A DNA stretch of 64,000 bases from Vibrio sp. S17_S38 (GTDB lineage Bacteria; Pseudomonadota; Gammaproteobacteria; Enterobacterales; Vibrionaceae). Of the stretch, positions 38,370 through 48,519 are shown piece after piece. Below the pieces are notes generated by a model, which was given only the letters and a program-made list of their open reading frames with translations, did no database searches and was not told where the DNA came from. The stretch is taken from NCBI RefSeq assembly GCF_014694375.1, contig NZ_JAAUWW010000016.1, positions 30,342-94,341 on the forward strand, given 5' to 3'. The number at the start of each line of letters is the position of its first letter. The first letter of the stretch is position 1. Both the position numbers and the translations under genes were made by a program.

Positions 38370-39490
38370 CGGTGAAAGGGGGCGAAAAAGCGATTAAAGC
38401 TGCCCATCAATTGCAAGCACAAAAGCGTCGTGGTGATACCGCATTCGCAGAGTTATCAGTAGCGCAAATTCGTGAACAGTTATCCGGATCAGTGGATCGC
38501 GTGATCAATGAAGGCGGTATTTACGATAAAGATCTCGCCGCCCTTGCGATTAAACAAGCGGCGGGGGATTTGGTGGAGGCGATTTTCTTATTGCGCGCTT
38601 ATCGCACCACATTATCTCGGTTTTTGATTTGTGAGCCAGCCGATACTACCGAGATGCGAATTGAGCGTCGTATTTCTGCCGCTTATAAAGATGTACCAGG
38701 AGGGCAAATTCTCGGCCCAACTTATGATTATACTCATCGTTTATTGGATTTTACTTTAATGGCGGAGGGAGAAAGTTCTCAATCTGTTCAGCAATTAAAA
38801 GTCACCGATTCGGATATTGAACAGAGTGAACAAGAAGAAAGCACGGTGAGTCCACAAGTGCTATCGATGCTAGAAAACTTAGACTTGATGGTGAGGGAAG
38901 CCGATAACCAACAAGCGCCAGAAGACATCACTATGCAGCCTGTGAATTACCCAAGTGATCGTTCTGCGCGCTTGCAAAATCTCGTGCGTGGCGATGAAGG
39001 ATTTCTGTTGTCTTTGAGTTATTCCACCCAGCGTGGTTATGGTCGCAATCATCCGTTTGCTGGCGAAATTCGCAGTGGTGAAGTGACGCTTTCTATTTGT
39101 CCTGAAGAATTGGGTTTTAGCATTGAGATAGGCGATATTGAACTGACCGAATGCCAAATGATTAATGGTTTTGTGGGCTCGAAAAGCGACAAAGCCAAAC
39201 TGACCCGTGGTTATGGGTTGACCTTTGGTTTTACGGAACGCAAAGCGATGTCAGTAGCATTAATGGATCGAGCTTTGCAAGCACCTGAATATGGCGAAGC
39301 GGTCGATGGCCCAGCGCAAGATGAAGAGTTTGTATTAGCTCATGCCGATAACGTGGAAGCCTCTGGTTTTGTTTCGCATTTGAAACTGCCGCATTACGTT
39401 GATTTCCAATCTGAATTAGCGTTATTACGAGAAATGCACAAAGAGCATGATGCGAGAGAAGAGCAACATGGAGGCTGCGCAAATGACTAA
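38360..39490 (+). CDS. phnI: C-P lyase core subunit PhnI
   Basis: 376 residues from MYVAVKGGEKAI, the standard PhnI N terminus; the longer frame from 38306 is only overlap with phnH. With PhnG and PhnH it transfers the phosphonate to the 1' position of ATP ribose, releasing adenine. Conserved stretches are LRAYRTTLSRF, SAAYKDVPGGQILGPTYDY and LSYSTQRGYGRNHPF. Overlaps phnJ by eight bases. Confidence 0.95.
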   Translation: MYVAVKGGEKAIKAAHQLQAQKRRGDTAFAELSVAQIREQLSGSVDRVINEGGIYDKDLAALAIKQAAGDLVEAIFLLRAYRTTLSRFLICEPADTTEMRIERRISAAYKDVPGGQILGPTYDYTHRLLDFTLMAEGESSQSVQQLKVTDSDIEQSEQEESTVSPQVLSMLENLDLMVREADNQQAPEDITMQPVNYPSDRSARLQNLVRGDEGFLLSLSYSTQRGYGRNHPFAGEIRSGEVTLSICPEELGFSIEIGDIELTECQMINGFVGSKSDKAKLTRGYGLTFGFTERKAMSVALMDRALQAPEYGEAVDGPAQDEEFVLAHADNVEASGFVSHLKLPHYVDFQSELALLREMHKEHDAREEQHGGCAND

Positions 39491-40433
39491 TCAAGTAACC
39501 GCTAATGCATCTGTTTTAAAAGTATCAGATGTAAACGGACTGGCTTCAAATGAATCAGTTATCTATGAAGTCGATAGAAAGAGTGCCGGAATAAACGACT
39601 CTGGCTACAACTACGGTTATCTCGATGAGCAAACCAAACGAATGATCCGTCGTGCATTATTAAAAGCGGTGGCTATCCCCGGTTATCAAGTGCCATTTGC
39701 AGGGCGTGAAATGCCGATGCCTTATGGTTGGGGAACGGGAGGAGTACAGATCACCGCCACCATTATTGGTCGAAGTGACACGTTAAAAGTGATCGACCAA
39801 GGCGCAGATGACACTACCAACGCAGTCTCGATTCGCTCATTCTTTGAAAATATTGCCGATGCCAACACCACTGAAAAAACTGCGGAGGCTAGTATTATTC
39901 AGACTCGTCACCGCATTCCTGAAACGCCAATGCAAGCCGGGCAGATTTTGGTCTATCAAGTGCCAATTCCCGAGCCTTTACGCTTTATTGAGCCAAGAGA
40001 AACGGAGACGCGCAAAATGCATGCACTGCAAGAATATGGTGTGATGCAAGTAAAACTGTACGAAGACATTGCGCGCTTTGGGCATATTGCTACCGCGTAT
40101 GCCTACCCAGTCAAAGTCAATGACCGCTACATTATGGATCCGTCACCGATCCCTAAGTTTGATAACCCAAAAATGGACAACATGCCTGCGTTGCAACTGT
40201 TTGGCGCAGGGCGAGAAAAACGTATTTACGCCATTCCGCCTTTTACCAAAGTGAAGAGTCTCGACTTTGACGATCATCCTTTTGAGATCCAGAAGTGGGA
40301 TGAACCGTGCAGCATTTGTGGCGCGACTGATACCTTCTTAGATGAAATTATTATCGATGATCAAGGTGGCAGTACTTTTGTATGTTCTGATACTGATTAT
40401 TGCCGCCAAAATGGGGAGAACACCCAATGTTAA
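39483..40433 (+). CDS. phnJ: C-P lyase PhnJ (radical SAM enzyme)
   Basis: 316 residues. Breaks the carbon-phosphorus bond of 5-phosphoribosyl-1-phosphonate, giving a hydrocarbon such as methane from methylphosphonate. The unusual iron-sulfur motif is intact: CSIC, then 21 residues to C, then five to the next C (CSDTDYC), exactly the C-x2-C-x21-C-x5-C layout of E. coli PhnJ. GGAGG lies eight bases before the chosen ATG at 39483; ATGs at 39447 and 39468 are in frame. Overlaps phnK by seven bases. Confidence 0.96.
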   Translation: MTNQVTANASVLKVSDVNGLASNESVIYEVDRKSAGINDSGYNYGYLDEQTKRMIRRALLKAVAIPGYQVPFAGREMPMPYGWGTGGVQITATIIGRSDTLKVIDQGADDTTNAVSIRSFFENIADANTTEKTAEASIIQTRHRIPETPMQAGQILVYQVPIPEPLRFIEPRETETRKMHALQEYGVMQVKLYEDIARFGHIATAYAYPVKVNDRYIMDPSPIPKFDNPKMDNMPALQLFGAGREKRIYAIPPFTKVKSLDFDDHPFEIQKWDEPCSICGATDTFLDEIIIDDQGGSTFVCSDTDYCRQNGENTQC

Positions 40434-41260
40434 GTTCAATACAAAACACTCAATCTGGGGTGGAGCAAGCGTTATTGAAAGTCCAGAACTTGAGCAAGCT
40501 TTATGCTCTGGGTAAAGGTTTTAGTGATGTGTCTTTTGAGCTATATCCGGGCGAAGTCTTGGGTATTGTCGGCGAGTCTGGTTCTGGAAAAAGCACCTTA
40601 CTGCAATCGATCTCAGGGCGTTTAAAGCCCGATAACGGTGAAGTGTTGTATCTGCAAACCGGCAGTGATGAGGCAAATCAAAACAGCATAACGCAGCTAG
40701 AAAGTTTGTACGAGATGGCAGAGAGTCAGCGTCGTCATTTATTGCGTACCGAGTGGGGCGTGGTGCATCAGCACCCAATGGATGGCTTGCGCGCGCGAGT
40801 ATCGGCTGGTGGCAATATTGGCGAGCGTTTAATGGCAGTCGGTGAGCGTCATTATGGTGAGATTCGAAATAAAGCATTGCAATGGCTGCAAGATGTCGAA
40901 ATTCCAGCGGATCGTATTGATGGCATGCCAACAACGTTTTCTGGCGGCATGCAACAAAGGCTACAAATTGCTCGTAATTTGGTGACGCACCCAAAGTTGA
41001 TTTTCATGGATGAACCGACTGGCGGATTGGATGTGTCGGTACAAGCTAAGTTGCTCGATTTATTGCGCCGTTTAGTGAATGAATTGGATCTCGCAGTCGT
41101 CATTGTGACGCACGATTTAGCCGTGGCACGTTTATTAGCCCACCGATTGATGGTGATGAAGCAAAGCAAAGTGGTGGAAAGTGGTTTAACCGACCAAGTG
41201 CTAGACGATCCGCAGCATCCTTATACTCAACTGCTTGTTTCTTCGGTTTTACAAGGATAA
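40427..41260 (+). CDS. phnK: C-P lyase accessory ABC-type ATPase PhnK
   Basis: 277 residues with Walker A GESGSGKST, signature FSGGMQQR and LIFMDEPTGGLDVS. PhnK docks on the PhnGHIJ core and is not a membrane transporter component. The start overlaps the phnJ stop; GGGGAG is upstream. Distinguished from transport ATPases by operon position and the FSGGMQQRLQIARNL signature. Confidence 0.93.
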   Translation: MLSSIQNTQSGVEQALLKVQNLSKLYALGKGFSDVSFELYPGEVLGIVGESGSGKSTLLQSISGRLKPDNGEVLYLQTGSDEANQNSITQLESLYEMAESQRRHLLRTEWGVVHQHPMDGLRARVSAGGNIGERLMAVGERHYGEIRNKALQWLQDVEIPADRIDGMPTTFSGGMQQRLQIARNLVTHPKLIFMDEPTGGLDVSVQAKLLDLLRRLVNELDLAVVIVTHDLAVARLLAHRLMVMKQSKVVESGLTDQVLDDPQHPYTQLLVSSVLQG

Positions 41261-41263
41261 ATC

Positions 41264-42034
41264 ATGATGAATAATCAGCAACCAAATTCGTTACATAAGC
41301 TAATGCTAAAAGTGCGAGGTGTGAGCAAAACCTTCGTTTTACATAATCAAAGTGGTATTCAATTGCCAGTGTTGAGCCATGCCAACTTAGAGGTTCATCA
41401 AGGTGAATGTGTAGTGTTACATGGACATTCCGGATCGGGAAAGTCGACCTTACTGCGCGCGTTATATGCCAATTATTTGGTCGACAGTGGTTCGATTGAA
41501 GTAAAGCATCAAGATCAATGGGTTGATATGGTTCAAGCAACGCCACGATCGATTTTAAACATTCGCCGTCATACGATTGGATGGGTGAGCCAGTTCTTAA
41601 GGGTGATCCCTCGCATCAGTGCATTAGAAGTGGTGATGCAGCCGATGATTGAGATGGGCGGCGATCGTCAACAAGCCGAGCAAAAAGCCAAAACTTTATT
41701 GAGCCGTTTGAATGTAGGTGAGCATTTGTGGCATTTAGCACCAGCAACCTTCTCTGGTGGCGAACAGCAGAGAGTCAATATTGCGCGTGGCTTTATTTGG
41801 GATTATCCCATTCTATTATTAGACGAACCGACCGCGTCACTGGATGCCAAAAATAGCGCGGTGGTGGTGGAGTTAATTCAAGAAGCCAAGCAACGAGGCG
41901 CTGCTATTGTGGGGATTTTCCATGATGAAATTCACCGTACCCAAGTCGCCGATCGTTTGTATCACATGAGCGCTCAAGTCAATTCAGACTCGGACAGTAC
42001 CCCAATAACCGACGACATTACTGCTTCTGCTTAA
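41264..42034 (+). CDS. phnL: C-P lyase accessory ATPase PhnL
   Basis: 256 residues. Walker [10 protein letters not shown], signature [10 protein letters not shown], Walker [13 protein letters not shown]. The paralogue of PhnK that joins it on the core complex. It starts three bases after phnK; ATG codons at 41264 and 41267 are both possible. Confidence 0.93.
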   Translation: MMNNQQPNSLHKLMLKVRGVSKTFVLHNQSGIQLPVLSHANLEVHQGECVVLHGHSGSGKSTLLRALYANYLVDSGSIEVKHQDQWVDMVQATPRSILNIRRHTIGWVSQFLRVIPRISALEVVMQPMIEMGGDRQQAEQKAKTLLSRLNVGEHLWHLAPATFSGGEQQRVNIARGFIWDYPILLLDEPTASLDAKNSAVVVELIQEAKQRGAAIVGIFHDEIHRTQVADRLYHMSAQVNSDSDSTPITDDITASA

Positions 42035-42046
42035 GGAAAAACTAAC

Positions 42047-43180
42047 ATGATTATTACCAACGTTAATTTAGTATTGCCAAATGAAGTGGTGAAAGGTTCG
42101 GTCGAGGTTATTGATGGTGAAATTCGTAGTATGTCGAATACCTTAAGTCAGTTGCCACAAGCGATTGATGGTAATGATGGTTTCTTGATGCCAGGTTTAA
42201 TTGAGCTGCATACTGATAATCTTGAGAAGTATTTTGCGCCAAGGCCCAAAGTCGATTGGCCACCATTATCGGCAATGAAAGCCCATGATACTCAGCTGAT
42301 TGGTGCAGGGATCACTACGGTTTTAAATGCACTTTCTTTGGGAGATCATCGAGGTAAACTGCGTCATGAGATTTTAGATAGCCAAATTGATACCGTGGTG
42401 CAAAGCCAAAAGAATGGCACCAATCGAGTTGATCACCGTTTGCATCTGCGTTGTGAAGTGCCACATAACACCACGGTAGGGATTTTCGAGCGTTATATTA
42501 ATACTCCGGGAGTTCAGCTTGTTTCGCTAATGGATCACGCTCCTGGGCAGCGCCAATTTGTAAACATAGAAAAGTATCGAACCTATTATCAAGGTAAATA
42601 TGGTTATAACGATGCTCAAATGGCGGAATTTGAAGCGCAACAGCGTGAGTATTCTGAGCGTTGGTCAGCGCCTAATCGTGAAGAAATTTGTGGTCAATGT
42701 CGCTCTCGTAATATTCCAATGGCAAGCCATGATGATGCAACGCAAGCCCATGCTGAAGAATCGAAAGATCTGGGTATGGTGATCGCCGAATTCCCAACCA
42801 CCATGGAAGCGGCAAAAGCCTCACGAGATTTAGGTTTACACGTTTTAATGGGGGCGCCCAACGTGATTCGTGGTGGCTCGCATTCGGGCAATATTGCGGC
42901 TCATGAATTGGCAACTACTGGGGCTTTGGACATTTTGTCTTCTGATTATTATCCGGTCAGCTTATTGGATGCCATTTTTACTCTGGCACACGATCCACGA
43001 AATAAGTTGACCCTTGCCGATGCGGTGAAACTTGCCACCTTTAATCCTGCTCAATCGTTGCAATTGCATGATCGTGGCGTGATCGAAGAAGGCAAACGTG
43101 CAGATTTATTATTAACTCATTATCAGCATGGTCAGGCTTATATTGATAGCGTATGGCGTGAAGGGAAAAAGGTTTTTTAA
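42047..43180 (+). CDS. phnM: Alpha-D-ribose 1-methylphosphonate 5-triphosphate diphosphatase PhnM
   Basis: 377 residues, amidohydrolase superfamily. Removes pyrophosphate from the ribose-phosphonate triphosphate before PhnJ acts. Conserved features are PGLIELHTDNLEKY and HDDATQAH as metal-site regions, and ILSSDYYPVSLLDA. AAGGAA precedes it. Its stop overlaps the phnN start by one base. Confidence 0.94.
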   Translation: MIITNVNLVLPNEVVKGSVEVIDGEIRSMSNTLSQLPQAIDGNDGFLMPGLIELHTDNLEKYFAPRPKVDWPPLSAMKAHDTQLIGAGITTVLNALSLGDHRGKLRHEILDSQIDTVVQSQKNGTNRVDHRLHLRCEVPHNTTVGIFERYINTPGVQLVSLMDHAPGQRQFVNIEKYRTYYQGKYGYNDAQMAEFEAQQREYSERWSAPNREEICGQCRSRNIPMASHDDATQAHAEESKDLGMVIAEFPTTMEAAKASRDLGLHVLMGAPNVIRGGSHSGNIAAHELATTGALDILSSDYYPVSLLDAIFTLAHDPRNKLTLADAVKLATFNPAQSLQLHDRGVIEEGKRADLLLTHYQHGQAYIDSVWREGKKVF

Positions 43181-43776
43181 TGAATAGCCAACCGATCTTG
43201 TCTGTTCATTCAGCGCGACTATTTTATGTGATTGGGCCTTCAGGTTCAGGTAAAGACAGCGTGATGAGCTTGATCCGCGAACAATGGTCACAACATATAG
43301 TGATTGCCCATCGCTACATTACTCGAGATGCGAGTGCGGGCAGCGAGAATCACATTGCGTTATCGGCGCAAGAGTTTGAACAACGGCAGAATAAGCATTT
43401 TTTCGCTCTAGATTGGCAAGCTAATGGCCATTGTTATGGTATCGGTTGTGAGGTGGATGCGTGGCTAGCCAAAGGCGTGGATGTGATGGTGAATGGTTCG
43501 CGTGCTTATTTAGAGCAAGCACGGGATCGTTATGGTGATGCTTTGATCCCAGTGGTGATTGAGGTTGCCACTGATATTTTGAAACAGCGTTTAGCGGCTA
43601 GAGGTAGAGAGAGCCATGAAGATATTGAATTGCGATTGATCCGCGCTGAAAAATTAAAACAACAAAATATAGAAGGGGCGATCATGCTAAATAACAGCGG
43701 CGATTTATCCGATACTATATTGCCTTTTAATGATTATTATAAAACTCACTTAGAACGAGTTTTATTATTGAAATAG
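43180..43776 (+). CDS. phnN: Ribose 1,5-bisphosphate phosphokinase PhnN
   Basis: 198 residues, guanylate-kinase-like fold with P-loop GPSGSGKDSV. Converts the ribose bisphosphate released by the C-P lyase route into PRPP. RYITRDASAGSENHIAL is the typical substrate region. Translationally coupled to phnM. Confidence 0.93.
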   Translation: MNSQPILSVHSARLFYVIGPSGSGKDSVMSLIREQWSQHIVIAHRYITRDASAGSENHIALSAQEFEQRQNKHFFALDWQANGHCYGIGCEVDAWLAKGVDVMVNGSRAYLEQARDRYGDALIPVVIEVATDILKQRLAARGRESHEDIELRLIRAEKLKQQNIEGAIMLNNSGDLSDTILPFNDYYKTHLERVLLLK

Positions 43777-43790
43777 ATAGAGGATCAATC

Positions 43791-44579
43791 ATGAAACTCA
43801 CCTTATTAGGCACGGGTAATACCGGGATGTCGCCTGTTTATGGTTGCGGTTGTATGGCGTGCAAAAGGGCGGCGAAACAGCCACAATACCGCCGTCAAAA
43901 AACTTCTGCTGTGATTGAAGGTAATGGCAAACAATTGTTGCTGGATGCTAATTGTGATGATTTATTACAACGCTTTCCTAGTGGCACGATCGACCGAATT
44001 TTATTGACCCATTATCACATGGATCATGTACATGGTTTGTTTGATTTACGTTGGGGAGTGGGAGATAAAATCGCGGTTTGTGGCCCACCAGATGAGCAAG
44101 GTTGTGATGATCTATTCAAACACTCTGGCTTATTGGATTTTCAGCTGCCATTAACTGCATTCCAGTCGTTTGAATGGCAAAACATTGAGATCACGCCATT
44201 GTCGATGCAACATTCTAAAATCTGTTTCGGATATTGTTTCAGCGTTAAAAACCAGAGTGATAATCCCATCAAACAGATAACCAAACGTTTGGCATATTTA
44301 ACCGACACCATTGGATTACCACTGGAAACTAAAGAGTGGTTAATCCAGCATCCAATCGATATTTTGCTGGTGGATTGCAACTATTCTCCTGAGTACAACT
44401 TAGCCAAGAGAAACCATAATAATTTTAATGATGTGCTCGATATTGTTGCCGCTATTCAGCCTAAAACTACCCGTTTGATTCATATTAGCCATGAATTGGA
44501 ATGCTGGGCTATGCAGAATCCAGAGGCGTTTAATGGTGATTTTCAGTTAGGCCGTGATAATGAGGAATTTCAATTATGA
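43791..44579 (+). CDS. phnP: Phosphoribosyl 1,2-cyclic phosphodiesterase PhnP
   Basis: 262 residues, metallo-beta-lactamase fold with LLTHYHMDHVHG as the metal motif and an N-terminal zinc site (YGCGCMACKRA). Opens the cyclic phosphate made by PhnJ. It is the last gene of the operon; GAGGATC precedes it. The acetyltransferase PhnO is absent. The 195 bases that follow hold no recognisable gene. Confidence 0.94.
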   Translation: MKLTLLGTGNTGMSPVYGCGCMACKRAAKQPQYRRQKTSAVIEGNGKQLLLDANCDDLLQRFPSGTIDRILLTHYHMDHVHGLFDLRWGVGDKIAVCGPPDEQGCDDLFKHSGLLDFQLPLTAFQSFEWQNIEITPLSMQHSKICFGYCFSVKNQSDNPIKQITKRLAYLTDTIGLPLETKEWLIQHPIDILLVDCNYSPEYNLAKRNHNNFNDVLDIVAAIQPKTTRLIHISHELECWAMQNPEAFNGDFQLGRDNEEFQL

Positions 44580-44774
44580 CACCATCTTCAGTGCTGGCAT
44601 TGGAGCGATGAAAACCATCGGAAGCATTACCTTTATTCCAGCAAAGTTGTGTATGATTTTTAGAGGCTTTTAAATCTCATTAGGGCGTCGTGTGTAATGA
44701 CAAGATAGGGTGATTATGTATGGTGGATAATGTAATCTAGTGGCATCGAATCATTTCTAATCGTTAAGTTTGCT

Positions 44775-45488
44775 ATGAAAAAACATGAAGCACTTGTGCA
44801 AGATATCGTGAGCAAAATTTTTCAAAATATTATTGATTTTAAGTTGCCCTCGGAAAGAGAATTAGCCGAAAAATATGAGCTCTCGCGTTTCTCGGTTAGG
44901 AAAGCACTGTCAAAACTTGAAGCGATTGGAATGATTAAATCTAAAGTCGGTTCTGGTTATTTTGTTAATACTTCTATTATGGGAACGCCTTTAATTTATA
45001 ATTCTATTACAGAGAATAAATTTGGTGAGATTTCGTATAAAAAAATACAACTAAATAAGCGTTTACCTACAGCTCATGAGATGCAAGTTTTTTCAATTAA
45101 AAGCGATGATTATATTTGGAATGTTAAACGATTGAGACTAGTTCATGACAAAATAATTCAAATAGAAGAAGCCAAATTACCTGTTTATATATTCCCTAAA
45201 ATGTCTGATGATATTATCGAAAGTTCTTTACAAAAACATGTACTATCATTGGGGTTGGAAATTGATAGCTATATTACTTCCTATAAAGCTGTTAATTTAA
45301 ATCATGATGATGCACTTTTATTAAGCTGTAAAAAGTCCACTTCGGCGATGAATATTACCAATAGAGGTTTTTTAAAATCGGGAGAGGTCTTCGTTGTGAG
45401 TGATATTATTGACATTAACTATCAATGTACTTATTACACTAAATTCAATAATGAGAGCTTGCAGTATAGAAATGATAACGGCAGCTAA
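44775..45488 (+). CDS. GntR-family transcription regulator (UTRA domain)
   Basis: 237 residues. DNA-binding domain LPSERELAEKYELSRFSVRKALSKLE near residues 24-50, then a UTRA ligand domain. The coding is markedly more AT-rich than the phn genes just upstream. It is convergent with the RspA-like gene, and the PTS gene lies beyond that, so it probably controls sugar use by this cluster. The inducer is unknown. Confidence 0.85.
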   Translation: MKKHEALVQDIVSKIFQNIIDFKLPSERELAEKYELSRFSVRKALSKLEAIGMIKSKVGSGYFVNTSIMGTPLIYNSITENKFGEISYKKIQLNKRLPTAHEMQVFSIKSDDYIWNVKRLRLVHDKIIQIEEAKLPVYIFPKMSDDIIESSLQKHVLSLGLEIDSYITSYKAVNLNHDDALLLSCKKSTSAMNITNRGFLKSGEVFVVSDIIDINYQCTYYTKFNNESLQYRNDNGS

Positions 45489-45509
45489 TGGCTGCCGTTA
45501 TTTTATTTG

Positions 45510-46709
45510 TTATGGTGTGTGGATACTACCATCAGGAAGACGACTTTGCGTCCATTCATGAGGACGATACATCACAGGAAACTCCTCGGCAGCAATAGGA
45601 TCGATTTCAACACCAATACCACTTAATTCGGATGCATACAGATAACCATTTCTAGGTTCGGCTGAATTTGGGAATACTCGTTTAGTATTAGCATTGTAAG
45701 CAACGTGCTCTTGAATCGCGGCATTATGTAAATGCACATTTAGGTGAGTATTAACTGCAGCCCCAATAGGAGTCATATCCGGTGGGCAATGCCAAGCCAA
45801 TCGGATGCCGAAATTTTCACATAAGTGAGCTAATTTCAATGCTGGTGTAATGCCACCAATCTGAGAAACATGACAGCGAATAAAATCGACTCGGCGATTT
45901 AAGATCATCGATTTCCACTCTTCGGGGTTGTTAAATAACTCGCCCAAAGCTAATGAAACCGATGATTGATTTCGGATGTTATCAAGCCATTCGGTTTGAT
46001 TTGGTGGAAGGATATCTTCGATAAAATAAGGTGAATAGGGTTCTACTGCTTTTGCAAATTGTATTGCTTGGTTTGGAAACAAACGTTCATGCACATCATG
46101 CAGAATGTGGAATTTATTTTTATATTTCTCTCTGAGTTGTTTAAACATCTCAACAGTATTTTCAATATATTGGTCTTGATCATAATAAGAACCTTCGGTT
46201 GGGTTTTCTGCGGTATGAATATTTTCTGGCACACCACCATAAAATCCAAGTTGGCATCGAATATGTTTATAGCCTTGACCTAAATATTTATCTACTTGTT
46301 CAAATAATCCTTCTAATGTGTCACTGGCAGCATGAGTATATACAGCAATGGCATCTCTTGATTTTCCGCCAAATAATTGATGTAAAGGCATGTTGGCTAA
46401 TTTGGCTTTTATATCCCATAGTGCCATATCAACACCAGATATAGCATTATTAAGAACCGGTCCATTGCGCCAATAAGCATTCACCATCATCATCTTCCAA
46501 AGATCTTCGATATTGTTCGCGTCTTTGCCTATTAATAGTGGTTTGAGATACTCATCCACCACGGTTTTAACCGCTAAAGGTCGTTGCTGAAAAGTCGCAC
46601 AACCATAACCAGTAACACCTTGAGCCGTCTCAATAATAACGGTAATAAGATTATGACGGTCAGGTTTGGTAATAATACATATTACATTGGAGATAGGGTT
46701 CTTATTCAC
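45510..46709 (-). CDS. Enolase-superfamily sugar-acid dehydratase, RspA/ManD-like
   Basis: 399 residues. N-terminal capping domain ([24 protein letters not shown], in part), [21 protein letters not shown], then a barrel with metal ligands in [16 protein letters not shown] and LALGELFN. The His-containing WHCPPDM motif lies near the end. It resembles the starvation-sensing protein RspA and mannonate dehydratases. The exact sugar acid is unknown, since ligand residues vary across the group. It is divergent from the PTS permease, with a 257-base control region between. Confidence 0.85.
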   Translation of the reverse strand: MNKNPISNVICIITKPDRHNLITVIIETAQGVTGYGCATFQQRPLAVKTVVDEYLKPLLIGKDANNIEDLWKMMMVNAYWRNGPVLNNAISGVDMALWDIKAKLANMPLHQLFGGKSRDAIAVYTHAASDTLEGLFEQVDKYLGQGYKHIRCQLGFYGGVPENIHTAENPTEGSYYDQDQYIENTVEMFKQLREKYKNKFHILHDVHERLFPNQAIQFAKAVEPYSPYFIEDILPPNQTEWLDNIRNQSSVSLALGELFNNPEEWKSMILNRRVDFIRCHVSQIGGITPALKLAHLCENFGIRLAWHCPPDMTPIGAAVNTHLNVHLHNAAIQEHVAYNANTKRVFPNSAEPRNGYLYASELSGIGVEIDPIAAEEFPVMYRPHEWTQSRLPDGSIHTP

Positions 46710-46966
46710 TGGATATCATCTCTTGTCTTGCTGATTTTTTTCTATATAACCGTGAAAAAATAGAGATTTCAAGAGGTAAATTTTATCAATATTTAATTGG
46801 TTCGTTAGTTGTTTCATTTACGCGATAAAAACAGACCAATTGATGAAATGAGTTGAAAATTAATATTTTTAGATGCTTTGCGTGATGTCTATCACTATTT
46901 TGTCTATTGGATTTATATTATTGCTCGATAAGATGAGCGGCATAAATAATAAAAAACACGGACGAT
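46710..46966. promoter_or_regulatory. Divergent control region of the RspA-like and PTS genes
   Basis: Contains two direct TGTCTAT repeats at 46886-46892 and 46901-46907 (15-base step) and an AT-rich core. GTCTA is a typical GntR/HutC half-site, so these may bind the regulator encoded nearby. Read by eye only. Confidence 0.35.
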
Positions 46967-48397
46967 ATGATGGAATTGACAGAAAAAAAGATGAGTATCA
47001 ATGATACTGCTTCTCTTAAAAAAAATAGTCTTAGCCAGCATTTAGAAAGTTTAGTAAATGCATTGGGTGGTAATGAAAATATTATTAGCATTACTCATTG
47101 CATGACGCGTTTACGATTTAAGTTGGTGGATGAATCTCTTGTCGATAAAGCAGCATTAGAAAGCATCAACGGCGTGAAAGGCGTCGTGCTTGCTCAAGGA
47201 CAAATTCAAGTCGTTATCGGTGTTGAAGTAGAGGCATGGTACAACGAATTAGCAGGGATCCGTTCGGCTACCGATGAGAGTGTTACCGATAAGGATAACG
47301 GAAAACTGTTCCAAAATGCCATGCGTATTGTGGCTGGCATTTTTGGCCCTGTCGTTCCTGCTATTGCGGGTGCTGGTATGCTGATGGGCTTGTTGTCAGG
47401 CCTGATTGCAACTGACGTTATTTCTGAATCATCGGATACGGTATTTTTCTTTAGATCGATTTCTGTTGCGGTATTCTTCTTTTTACCAATGTTGGTTTCT
47501 TTCTCCGCAGCAAAGATTTTTAAAGTTAATGAATATATAGCTCTAGCGGTTGCTTCGGCAATGCTAGCACCTAAGTTATTGGAAAGGGCTGCGCAGCTTA
47601 AAGATCTAGGTAGTACGGCTGAGTTGAGTGTTTTTGGCGTTGTTCCTATTGAGTTACTAAATTATGGTGGCGCAATTGTTCCTGCGATTTTAGCCGTATG
47701 GGTATTATCAAAAATAACCCCAATGGTAGATAAACTGGTTCCATCTTCAGCTAAGCCAGTTATTACGCCATTATTGGCATTCTCTGTTACTGCTACTCTT
47801 GTGCTGTCGTTTGTCGCTCCGGCGGGAATGTGGTTGAGCAATGGGGCAGGTTGGATCGTAAGCTCGCTTTTAGAATTCTCTCCAACATTAACGGGTTTCA
47901 TTTTTGGTTTAACTCGACCTATTACCATCGTGTTTGGTATTCACCACAGTATGACGCCAATTAGTTTGAACAACTTTGCCCTTTACGGTAAAGATTTATT
48001 AATGCCAATCATGTGCTTAGGAAACATGAGTATTGCTGGTGCAACGTTCGCCCTTTGGTATAAGCAGCGTAAGAGCATGTCAAAAGAGCAATCGTCCGTT
48101 ACCATTGGTTCAGGTGTTACTGCCATTTTAGGCATCACAGAACCTGCTTTGTTTGGTGTTTTGACTAAGTACACTAAAGCACTGTTCACCGCAAGTTTAG
48201 CTACGGGGATTTTTGGAGCGATATCCGTCACGATGGATACTCACTTAACCAGCTATATTCTTTCATCAGTGTTTAGTTTGCCGGCTTATTTAGCGGGCGG
48301 CACACAGAACTTTATTCAAGCAATATTAGGGGTTATAGGCGTATTTGTTTTATCGTTTATCTTGACTGTTATTTTTGTCAAAGTAGATAAGCAGTAA
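46967..48397 (+). CDS. PTS permease IIBC, glucose/beta-glucoside/sucrose superfamily
   Basis: 476 residues. EIIB domain first, with the phospho-Cys in ISITHCMTRLRFKLVD, then an EIIC domain of about ten membrane segments, with FGIHHSMTPISL and GVTAILGITEPALFG characteristic of the family. It lacks a IIA domain and must borrow one. The start is ambiguous (ATGs at 46967, 46970, 46991). It probably imports the substrate whose product the neighbouring dehydratase handles. The sugar is unknown. Confidence 0.87.
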   Translation: MMELTEKKMSINDTASLKKNSLSQHLESLVNALGGNENIISITHCMTRLRFKLVDESLVDKAALESINGVKGVVLAQGQIQVVIGVEVEAWYNELAGIRSATDESVTDKDNGKLFQNAMRIVAGIFGPVVPAIAGAGMLMGLLSGLIATDVISESSDTVFFFRSISVAVFFFLPMLVSFSAAKIFKVNEYIALAVASAMLAPKLLERAAQLKDLGSTAELSVFGVVPIELLNYGGAIVPAILAVWVLSKITPMVDKLVPSSAKPVITPLLAFSVTATLVLSFVAPAGMWLSNGAGWIVSSLLEFSPTLTGFIFGLTRPITIVFGIHHSMTPISLNNFALYGKDLLMPIMCLGNMSIAGATFALWYKQRKSMSKEQSSVTIGSGVTAILGITEPALFGVLTKYTKALFTASLATGIFGAISVTMDTHLTSYILSSVFSLPAYLAGGTQNFIQAILGVIGVFVLSFILTVIFVKVDKQ

Positions 48398-48442
48398 TCT
48401 AAATTATCCAGAATTCAGATTAAATAGTCCGCATGAAACGGA

Positions 48443-48480
48443 AAAAAGCTTACTGAACTCTCATTCGGTAAGCTTTTTGT
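48443..48480. terminator. Terminator after the PTS IIBC gene
   Basis: AAAAAGCTTACTGAA / TTCGGTAAGCTTTTT with T runs on both strands, between convergent genes. Confidence 0.85.
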
Positions 48481-48519
48481 GATTTTAAGGGCAGTATTGT
48501 TTGTAATGCGTTAGGCTAG

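Noticed and set aside
40521..40994. 157-codon minus frame inside phnK
   Set aside because: Shadow of a conserved ATPase gene; no start signal.
46059..46444. Plus-strand frames inside the RspA-like gene
   Set aside because: Antisense shadows of a conserved enzyme-coding region.
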